DNA of 8,106 nt from Alangreenwoodia sp963602445 (lineage in GTDB: Bacteria > Bacillota > Clostridia > Peptostreptococcales > Anaerovoracaceae), in NCBI GenBank assembly GCA_963602445.1, contig CAVCIY010000109.1:1-8106 (forward strand), read 5' to 3'. Shown here piece by piece: positions 1-4,575 of this stretch. The position numbers were made by a program, and so were the translations under genes. Within the stretch, counting starts at the first letter, position 1, and every line of letters starts with the position of its first letter. Below the pieces are notes generated by a model, which did no database searches, was not told the DNA's origin, and worked only from the letters and a program-made list of their open reading frames with translations.

Positions 1-58
1 CATCGGCGCCGACCGGGGGGTTGTGTTTTTTGCTGAAATTCGAGAAATCGCACACATT

Positions 59-112
59 ATTTTGGAAATGCTATCTTTTTTGAGAATGCCGTCTATTTTG
101 AGAAAGTCGTCT
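59..112. repeat. Three tandem 18-nt repeats across the panE stop codon
   Basis: Three adjacent 18-nt copies are visible at 59-76, 77-94 and 95-112, each of the form (A/T)TTTTG(A/G)(G/A)AA followed by a variable half ending in (G/A)TCT. The rightmost copy lies inside the 3' end of the minus-strand reductase gene and the TAG stop (93-95) falls at the junction with the middle copy. Because 18 is divisible by three, the frame after TAG continues the same hexapeptide pattern (TTFSK, stop, TAFSKK, IAFPK) until TAA at 57-59. No other gene or clear terminator is visible in bases 1-92. Confidence 0.75.
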
Positions 113-1049
113 CATCGCTGTTTTCGCTATAATCAAATTTTCCGTCATTTTTTTCTTCCAGAGCTTTTATGATGTGATAGGTATATTCATTGTACGGTGT
201 AGGAATTCCAAGTTCCCGCCCCATACGAACCAGAGCGCCCGAGAACATATCGATCTCGGTATGGCGTCCGGCATCAAGATCCTGCAGCGTGGAATATCTT
301 GCAGACAAAGGTACTTCGCTTCCGCGGCTTGATGAATCATCTATATTGCTCATATCAATTCCTTTTGCTGCTGCAACAGCCTCAAGCTCGGTTCTGAGAC
401 TGTCGCTTATATGCTTTATATGTGAGCTGTCACGGCAGCAGCCTATTCCTGCGCCGATAATTGCCTGCGGCAGATTGTTGCATACATTCAGCCTGAATTT
501 GGCCCACATTTCTGCTCTGATATTATCCGTAGAGCGGTAGTGAAGACCCGTATTTTTGAAAAGCTCTTCTATGGCCAATACTCGTTCGCTCCGGTAAGGC
601 GCGGCGATTTCACCGAATATGATTCCGATCGTAGTTTCTGGATCAAAGCAGTATCCGTCACCCTCTTTATGAGAGGCCACTTTTATCAGCGAATAAATGA
701 CATTTGAAGATCCGACTTTAGCAGAGATCATCTCCTCGCTGTCTACTCCGTTCATAAGACTCATAATAGTGGTATTCTTGTCTGTAATCGCCGCGATATC
801 ATCCAGCGCACCCGGCAGTGCGCCGTATTTCAAAGCTACGATAAGAAGGTCAACTCCTTTCGCCTCCTGAGGCGTCCATACTTCAGGATGATATGTTGCT
901 TCGTTGATGATGCATCCTTTCTTCAAGCGCTGCGCGCGCCTGCCGTCAGCTATAACTCCGAGCTTTATATCGTCTCTGTTAGAAAGCCCCCATATCATAT
1001 ATGAACCGACAGCACCTGCTCCGAGAACCGCTACAGTTTTTATTTTCAT
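93..1049 (-). CDS. panE: 2-dehydropantoate 2-reductase (ketopantoate reductase) family protein
   Basis: Encodes a 318-residue cytoplasmic protein of the ApbA/PanE family, which reduces 2-dehydropantoate to pantoate with NADPH in pantothenate/CoA synthesis. The N-terminus has the Rossmann dinucleotide motif VLGAGAVGS (G10, G12, G15) with R37-R38 placed to contact the NADP phosphate. The family Asn is seen in LMNGVD (N100), the catalytic Lys in WAKFRLNVCNN (K184), and the C-terminal domain has the signature DLDAGRHTEIDMFSG with E265 and then GIPTPYN. I chose ATG at 1049 because GAGG (1059-1062) lies 9 nt upstream, the GxGxxG motif then falls at residue 10 as is usual, and a strong promoter begins transcription near 1145. 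The open frame continues upstream to 1334, but that part is repeat-derived. The C-terminus beyond about residue 300 is low complexity and ends in an 18-nt repeat. Many family members are paralogues of uncertain substrate, so pantothenate function is likely but not proven. It is divergent from the aro operon and no other pantothenate gene is in view. Confidence 0.85.
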   Translation of the reverse strand: MKIKTVAVLGAGAVGSYMIWGLSNRDDIKLGVIADGRRAQRLKKGCIINEATYHPEVWTPQEAKGVDLLIVALKYGALPGALDDIAAITDKNTTIMSLMNGVDSEEMISAKVGSSNVIYSLIKVASHKEGDGYCFDPETTIGIIFGEIAAPYRSERVLAIEELFKNTGLHYRSTDNIRAEMWAKFRLNVCNNLPQAIIGAGIGCCRDSSHIKHISDSLRTELEAVAAAKGIDMSNIDDSSSRGSEVPLSARYSTLQDLDAGRHTEIDMFSGALVRMGRELGIPTPYNEYTYHIIKALEEKNDGKFDYSENSDETTFSK

Positions 1050-1151
1050 TTTGCTATTCCTCGTTTGATTTTCCGAAAATTGAATTCGTCTGTGAAATGT
1101 AAGTGGTTGAGGGACTAACCGCCTACCGTTGCGGCGGCAGCCCATATTTCG

Positions 1152-1180
1152 ATTATAGCAGTCAGAAATTGCAGGTTCAA
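1152..1180 (-). promoter_or_regulatory. Sigma-A type promoter of the ketopantoate reductase gene
   Basis: Read on the minus strand, TTGAAC (1180-1175) is followed by a 17-nt spacer and TATAAT (1157-1152), with an extended -10 TGC directly before TATAAT. Transcription should start near 1145, giving a leader of about 95 nt. The promoter lies between the 41-nt minisatellite and the gene, so the repeat is probably not transcribed from it. A near-perfect inverted repeat, ATTTTC-C-GAAAAT (1068-1080), sits in the leader just upstream of the ribosome binding site; its role is unknown. Confidence 0.7.
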
Positions 1181-1220
1181 TATTAAAGTTGTCGGGGGTA
1201 AGGTTGTCGGAGAAGAATTT

Positions 1221-1390
1221 GAGAACTGTAAATTTGCGAGCGCAAAGCGACAGTTGTAATCGGCAACTGCAAATCGGCAGTTGTAATCTGCAAGTGCGAA
1301 TCTGCAGCCGTAAAGCGACAGTTGTAATCTGCAAGTGCGAATCTGCAGCCGTAAAGCGACAGTTGTAATCTGCAAGTGCGAATCTGCAGA
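1221..1390. repeat. Hierarchical minisatellite: 41-nt units built from 13-14-nt subunits
   Basis: Near-identical 41-nt units occupy 1278-1318 and 1319-1359, with a third partial copy at 1360-1390. Each unit resolves into three subunits of 14, 14 and 13 nt (for example GCAAGTGCGAATCT, then GCAGCCGTAAAGC, then GACAGTTGTAATCT). More diverged subunits extend left to about 1221. One left subunit pair contains the inverted repeat CAGTTG (1251-1256)/CAACTG (1264-1269), and each unit has CTGCA...TGCAG. The array lacks stops in at least two minus-strand frames, which is why long spurious frames run through it. It sits between the two divergent promoters. The origin and function are unknown; simple replication slippage is the default explanation. 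Confidence 0.9.
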
Positions 1391-1465
1391 CGAAAAAAAT
1401 CGTTTATTTAGTGAATTGAAAATAAAATTCAAATTGTTTATTTTGAAAAACATAAAAAAATCAGA

Positions 1466-1494
1466 TTGACAGCTCTGAAAAAAAATAGTATAGT
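1466..1494 (+). promoter_or_regulatory. Sigma-A type promoter of the aro operon leader
   Basis: A perfect -35 box TTGACA (1466-1471), a 17-nt spacer and TATAGT (1489-1494) in an A/T-rich context. Transcription is expected to start near 1501, about 430 nt before aroF, which leaves room for a long regulatory leader. A 6-bp hairpin CAAGGA/TCCTTG with a 6-nt loop (1504-1521) would lie at or near the 5' end of the transcript and could stabilise it. Confidence 0.85.
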
Positions 1495-1571
1495 CGTTTA
1501 CAACAAGGAAAACAATCCTTGAAACTTATTGCATGAGATTGCGTTTGATAAAATTATTGAGGTTATAAATC

Positions 1572-1700
1572 ATGAGACATGATGGCATCTTTAAGAATGA
1601 ATTTTATTATGGCAACTTTAGAAGCTTGTTTACATACTTTACAGGCTACTTTTGGTTTACAAAAAATTCATTTAATATACCGGATGCAAGAGTCTTATGA
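1572..1700 (+). CDS. Aromatic-rich leader peptide of the aro operon (42 aa)
   Basis: Short reading frame ATG 1572 to TGA 1698-1700 with a plausible ribosome binding site GAGG (1559-1562), 9 nt before the start. Thirteen of 42 residues are aromatic: Phe at 7, 11, 16, 20, 23, 27, 29 and 34; Tyr at 12, 13, 22 and 26; Trp at 28. The densest run is residues 26-29, YFWF, encoded by 1647-1658. It lies about 70 nt after the predicted transcription start, ends 85 nt before an intrinsic terminator and precedes the gene for DAHP synthase. This is the classical architecture of a ribosome-mediated attenuation leader peptide sensing charged tRNAs for all three aromatic amino acids. The peptide itself probably has no function after synthesis. 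No T-box features (GNUG specifier loop context, UGGN antiterminator bulge) are evident. Codons 36-38 contain the antiterminator strand. Expression is inference; the composition and placement are read directly. Confidence 0.85.
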   Translation: MRHDGIFKNEFYYGNFRSLFTYFTGYFWFTKNSFNIPDARVL

Positions 1701-1792
1701 AGCTGAAGCAGCATCACTAAGTTATAGATGCAGCAGATAGTAAATATCTAAGTGCAATGCAGCAGGAAATAATAGATCAAATTTTCCGGTAT
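1677..1792 (+). promoter_or_regulatory. Predicted antiterminator pairing of the aro attenuator
   Basis: ATACCGGA at 1677-1684 (leader codons Ile36-Pro37-Asp38) is perfectly complementary to TCCGGTAT at 1785-1792, which is the 5' arm of the terminator. The two structures are mutually exclusive. A ribosome stalled at the YFWF codons (1647-1658) should leave 1677-1684 free to pair and so prevent termination; a ribosome reaching the stop codon at 1698 would wholly or partly cover it and allow the terminator to fold. Between the strands, GCATC (1711-1715) can pair either with GATGC at 1683-1687, overlapping the antiterminator strand, or with GATGC at 1727-1731. AGATA/TATCT (1735-1749) forms another small hairpin. 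Pairings were found by eye, not by energy calculation. Confidence 0.65.
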
Positions 1793-1820
1793 CTTCATAG
1801 GTACCGGATTTTTTATTTTT
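1786..1820 (+). terminator. Intrinsic terminator (attenuator) upstream of aroF
   Basis: The stem CCGGTATCT (1786-1794) pairs with AGGTACCGG (1799-1807), 9 bp with one G-U, around the loop TCAT, followed by A and a run TTTTTTATTTTT to 1820. It lies after the aromatic leader peptide and about 110 nt before aroF, with no gene between, so it makes sense only as a regulated terminator that stops leader transcripts. Confidence 0.85.
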
Positions 1821-1861
1821 ATGGGTATCCGGTGAAGTATTTTTATAGGTATCCGGTGAAG
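1790..1861. repeat. 24-nt tandem duplication following the attenuator stem
   Basis: Two adjacent 24-nt copies, 1814-1837 and 1838-1861, differ at one base (G1823 versus A1847). Both contain GGTATCCGGTGAAG after a TATTTTTAT segment. A third, more diverged copy at about 1790-1813 corresponds to the terminator loop, 3' arm and first U run, so the terminator's own 3' half seems to have been duplicated downstream. The extra copies carry GGTA and CCGG elements that could make weak competing pairings. Confidence 0.8.
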
Positions 1862-1931
1862 AATATTAGAAATCAGAAATTCGTCACTGAAAGTTCAGCG
1901 AGATACATATTTTAAACAGGAGGAAAAAAAG

Positions 1932-2948
1932 ATGGTAGTAATTTTAAAAGACGGCGCAACTAAAGCTGACGCAATGGAAATGATAGAATATCTCGATGCC
2001 TACAATGTTTCTGTAAGCGTCACCGAGGGGCAGCATACCACAATTCTCGGTCTTGTCGGTGATACGGTTTCTCTTGATCCAAACGACTTACTGGCATTTG
2101 ATGTAGTTGCTGATGTGAAAAGAATACAGGAGCCTTATAAGGCTGCAAACAAGAAGTTCCATCCTGAGCCGACTGTCGTTGATGTAGGAAACGGCATAAA
2201 GATAGGAGGCGGAAACTTCCAGGTAATTGCAGGACCTTGCTCGGTGGAATCTAAGGAACAGATTATCGAAGTTGCAAAGGCTGTAAAGGCTTCTGGTGCC
2301 GGACTTATGAGGGGCGGTGCTTTTAAGCCGAGAACTTCGCCATATGCTTTCCAGGGTCTCAGGGCTGAAGGCATCGAGCTTTTGTCCGAAGCAAAGAAGG
2401 TTACGGGGATGCCTATCGTGACTGAAATTATGAACGCATCACATCTGCCTTTGTTTGAAGACGTCGATATCATTCAGGTCGGAGCAAGAAATATGCAAAA
2501 TTTCGAGCTTCTGAAGATTCTGGGCAAGCAGGATAAGCCTGTTCTCCTTAAAAGAGGCCTCGCAAACACGATCGAAGAATGGCTTATGAGTGCCGAGTAT
2601 ATCATGGCAGGGGGAAACAAGAATGTTATCCTTTGTGAGAGAGGAATAAGAACATTTGAAAATGCCACAAGAAATACACTCGACCTTTCCGCAATAGCAG
2701 TTCTCAAGGAAAAGACCCATCTGCCTGTCATAGTTGATCCGAGTCATGCTACAGGTGTCGTACAATATGTTGAGCCGCTTTCTATCGCTGCAGTTGCGGC
2801 AGGCGCAGACGGTCTCATCATCGAGGTTCACAACGATCCGCAAAAGGCTCTTTGCGACGGTCCGCAGTCTCTTACACCTGCACAGTTTGACGCAGCTATG
2901 AAGAAGATTAAAAAGATTCATAAGTTCATGGCGGAGGAAATGAACTAA
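1932..2948 (+). CDS. aroF: 3-deoxy-7-phosphoheptulonate (DAHP) synthase with N-terminal regulatory domain
   Basis: Catalyses condensation of phosphoenolpyruvate and erythrose 4-phosphate to DAHP, the first committed step of the shikimate pathway. The 338-residue protein is of the type I-beta class like the Thermotoga maritima enzyme, whose length it matches. Residues 1 to about 68 (MVVILKDGAT onward) form the ferredoxin-like/ACT-type regulatory domain that in this class gives Phe/Tyr feedback inhibition; the (beta/alpha)8 barrel follows. Visible signatures are AGPCSVES with metal ligand C103, GGAFKPRTSPYAFQG (128-142), LLKRG (205-209), DPSHATG with H272, IIEVH with E298 and CDGPQ with D309; all four metal ligands are present. 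The ATG at 1932 has a strong AGGAGG (1918-1923) 8 nt upstream. It is the first enzyme gene of the operon, behind the aromatic leader attenuator, so both transcription and enzyme activity are likely under end-product control. No anomalies seen. Confidence 0.96.
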   Translation: MVVILKDGATKADAMEMIEYLDAYNVSVSVTEGQHTTILGLVGDTVSLDPNDLLAFDVVADVKRIQEPYKAANKKFHPEPTVVDVGNGIKIGGGNFQVIAGPCSVESKEQIIEVAKAVKASGAGLMRGGAFKPRTSPYAFQGLRAEGIELLSEAKKVTGMPIVTEIMNASHLPLFEDVDIIQVGARNMQNFELLKILGKQDKPVLLKRGLANTIEEWLMSAEYIMAGGNKNVILCERGIRTFENATRNTLDLSAIAVLKEKTHLPVIVDPSHATGVVQYVEPLSIAAVAAGADGLIIEVHNDPQKALCDGPQSLTPAQFDAAMKKIKKIHKFMAEEMN

Positions 2949-2973
2949 AAGTAAAAAAGAATAAATATTGGTA

Positions 2974-3010
2974 AGACCACATCCTTGCCGAGACGGCGGG
3001 GGTGTGGTTT
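2974..3010 (+). terminator. Long stem-loop after aroF, possible weak terminator or processing site
   Basis: ACCACATCCTTGCCG (2976-2990) pairs along its full length with CGGCGGGGGTGTGGT (2994-3008) around an AGA triloop, 15 bp including several G-U pairs, extendable by two more pairs to 2974-3010. Only a short, interrupted T stretch (TTTGCTTT) follows, so it is poor as a strong intrinsic terminator. It may give partial termination or protect the 3' end of an aroF-only mRNA, which would make aroF more abundant than the downstream genes. This role is inference. Confidence 0.55.
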
Positions 3011-3309
3011 GCTTTAAAAGGGCATCGATGACGCGGCTTGTTTTGGAAGATTTTTGGCCGGGCTGCGCGAGGCGGTTACTCGAAGTGGCTGTGAGGGGGT
3101 GTGCGGTGGGAAAGAAATTTGTAACCCGATATAAGTACGGTAGTGTAATGGATGTGAATTTATGATAGAATGAAAGACAGAGCATTTTGAAGGGCGTACA
3201 AATGTCGGAGTGATACGCGACAGTAATATCAAGGAGCTTTGACAGTGCGGTAAGAATGCGGAAACAAGGTAGAAACGAGGCAGGAACAAAGCATAGGCAA
3301 GGCAGAGAC

Positions 3310-3389
3310 AAGGCAGGAACAAGCCAAGGAGAGTACTAAGGACGGAGATAAGGCAGGGGCAAGCCAAGAACAGTGCTAAGGACGGTGAA
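3310..3389. repeat. 40-nt tandem duplication just upstream of aroB
   Basis: Units 3310-3349 and 3350-3389 match at about 32 of 40 positions; each begins AAGGCAGG and contains CAAGCCAAG and CTAAGGACGG. Related shorter words (GAGGCAGGAACAAAGC at 3277-3292 and AAGGCAGAGACAA from 3299) extend the pattern to the left. The second copy carries both the GTG at 3373 that would lengthen aroB and the AAGGACGG (3378-3385) that may serve as its ribosome binding site, so the duplication sits on the translation start region. Confidence 0.8.
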
Positions 3390-3396
3390 CGGGAAG

Positions 3397-4575
3397 ATGG
3401 AAAAGGTAAGAATAAATACTGAAAAAGGATATGATGTTTTGATAGGAGCAAGTCTTCTTGAGCTGTCGGGAGAGCTGTCGGCACATGTTCTCAGAGGAAA
3501 GAAAGCTGCTATTTTTGCCGACGAGAGAGTATATGCTCTTTATGGCAATATTATAGAGAAAAGCTTCGCTGATGCCGGATTTGAGATTTTCGCATTTAAG
3601 TTTGAGGGCGGAGAAAGTTCAAAAAATATTGATACTGTCGCAAGGTTCGTGGATTTTATGGCAGAAAGGCATTTTTCAAGGAAGGATGCCGTTGTGGCAC
3701 TCGGCGGCGGTGTCGCCGGCGATATGGGCGGTTTTGCCGCGTCGATTTATCAGAGGGGTATCGATTTTATACAGATTCCGACGACGCTTCTGTCTGCCGT
3801 AGATTCTTCTGTCGGAGGCAAAACCGGCGTAAATATTTCGGCCGGAAAAAATCTTATGGGTGCTTTTTGGCAGCCTTCACTTGTCATTTATGATACAGAT
3901 ACCGCATTGACTCTCGGGCGTGACCTTTTGCTTGACGGGATGGCTGAAGTTATCAAGACCGGTGCGATAAGAGATAAGGAGCTTTATGATTTTTCGGCTG
4001 ATTCTGACATTATCGACAAGTATTCTAAAGGATTTGGCGGCGCGGAAGGATTTGTCAGTGAAGAACGACTTGACGGCGCGGAAAGACTTGACGGTGCGGA
4101 AAGACTTGGCGGCGCGGATGAGGATTTTCTGAAAATTGTTAAGAGATGCGTTGAGATAAAGGGTGCTGTTGTGGAGGCTGACGAAAAGGAAAGCGGCCTC
4201 AGAAAGATTCTGAATTTCGGACATACGATGGCTCATGCGATAGAAAAGCATTCGAATTACAGGATAAGCCACGGCAAGGCAGTTGCCATGGGCATGATGA
4301 TCATTACTGCGGCATCTGAAGCTTGCGGATTGACAAAAAAGGGAACGGCAGCAAGGATGAAAGAGATCCTTGAGAAAAAAGGATATTCGACAAATTACAG
4401 TGATGCCGGATTTGAGGAGCTTAGCCTTATTGCGGCAAGTGACAAAAAGGCATCCGGAGGCAGCATAAGTATAGTTTATATCACGGAGCCGGGGCACGCT
4501 GAGACTCGTGACATGGATCTTGCCGGTCTTGCGGATTTTCTTAAAAAGGGAGCGGAGATAAATTATGGATATTAA
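3397..4575 (+). CDS. aroB: 3-dehydroquinate synthase
   Basis: Converts DAHP to 3-dehydroquinate with NAD and a divalent metal, step two of the shikimate pathway. At 392 residues it is about 30 longer than usual for AroB. N-domain NAD-binding signatures are GGGVAGDMGGF (103-113), IQIPTTLLSAVDSSVGGKTGVN (126-147; the 22-residue block is described by its ends IQIPTTLL and VGGKTGVN) and KNLMGAFWQP. Metal ligands are E184 in MAEVIKTG, H276 in FGHTMAHAIE and H292 in SHGKAVAMGM. The extra length is an in-frame 30-residue insertion (211-240) of five hexapeptides at the junction between the two domains, so activity is probably kept. I prefer ATG 3397 (MEKVRINTEKGYDVLIG) because the family's first beta strand begins right there; AAGGACGG (3378-3385) lies 11 nt upstream. 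A GTG at 3373 would add eight residues from repeat DNA. The gene overlaps aroA by 11 nt, which suggests translational coupling. Confidence 0.95.
   Translation: MEKVRINTEKGYDVLIGASLLELSGELSAHVLRGKKAAIFADERVYALYGNIIEKSFADAGFEIFAFKFEGGESSKNIDTVARFVDFMAERHFSRKDAVVALGGGVAGDMGGFAASIYQRGIDFIQIPTTLLSAVDSSVGGKTGVNISAGKNLMGAFWQPSLVIYDTDTALTLGRDLLLDGMAEVIKTGAIRDKELYDFSADSDIIDKYSKGFGGAEGFVSEERLDGAERLDGAERLGGADEDFLKIVKRCVEIKGAVVEADEKESGLRKILNFGHTMAHAIEKHSNYRISHGKAVAMGMMIITAASEACGLTKKGTAARMKEILEKKGYSTNYSDAGFEELSLIAASDKKASGGSISIVYITEPGHAETRDMDLAGLADFLKKGAEINYGY
4027..4116. repeat. In-frame 18-nt minisatellite inside aroB
   Basis: Five consecutive 18-nt units start at 4027, 4045, 4063, 4081 and 4099. They encode KGFGGA, EGFVSE, ERLDGA, ERLDGA and ERLGGA. 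The last three are almost identical at the DNA level (GAAAGACTTGACGGTGCG and close variants); the first matches them at about 15 of 18 positions, and the second is diverged. The array is exactly in frame and accounts for the unusual length of the enzyme. Confidence 0.85.

Larger units (their letters stand above)
2949..3396 (+). other. Long aroF-aroB intergenic region without a gene
   Basis: This 448-nt stretch has no credible coding frame. It contains a long stem-loop directly after aroF (2974-3010), a G-rich middle (3011-3230) in which I see no gene and only weak promoter-like strings, and a purine-rich segment (3241-3396) built of AAGGCAGRRACAA-like words that ends in a 40-nt tandem duplication before aroB. 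A perfect TTGACA occurs at 3239-3244, but no acceptable -10 box follows at the right distance, so I do not call a promoter. A 65-codon TTG-initiated frame (2968-3165) reads across the hairpin and has no protein-like features. Confidence 0.6.

Noticed and set aside
1050..1334. N-terminal extension of the ketopantoate reductase frame by 95 residues (413-aa version)
   Set aside because: It is translated minisatellite and leader DNA, lies partly upstream of the gene's own promoter, and would place the GxGxxG motif near residue 105 instead of residue 10.
1221..1390. CRISPR array
   Set aside because: The 41-nt units are directly adjacent, with no unique spacers, and are themselves subdivided into 14-nt words.
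1115..1453. 112-aa minus-strand frame rich in Cys, Arg, Leu and Gln
   Set aside because: It is the 41-nt repeat read through in another frame. The peptide repeats simply because the DNA does, and there is no ribosome binding site or known domain.
1533..1568. 11-codon frame MRLRLIKLLRL upstream of the leader peptide
   Set aside because: No convincing ribosome binding site; it overlaps the binding site of the aromatic-rich leader frame and has no regulatory codon bias.
1500..1930. T-box riboswitch in front of aroF
   Set aside because: I could not find a T-box consensus or a specifier-loop layout; the aromatic-rich frame and overlapping antiterminator explain the terminator better.
2968..3165. 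65-aa TTG-started frame after aroF
   Set aside because: It crosses the long stem-loop, lacks a ribosome binding site and shows no protein-like pattern.
3239..3267. Internal promoter for aroB with TTGACA at 3239
   Set aside because: At 17 nt spacing the -10 position reads AAACAA, too poor to call.
2439..3484. Long minus-strand frames opposite aroF and the aroF-aroB gap
   Set aside because: They lie antisense to a clear gene or follow purine-rich repeats whose complement lacks stops; no domain or start signal supports them.
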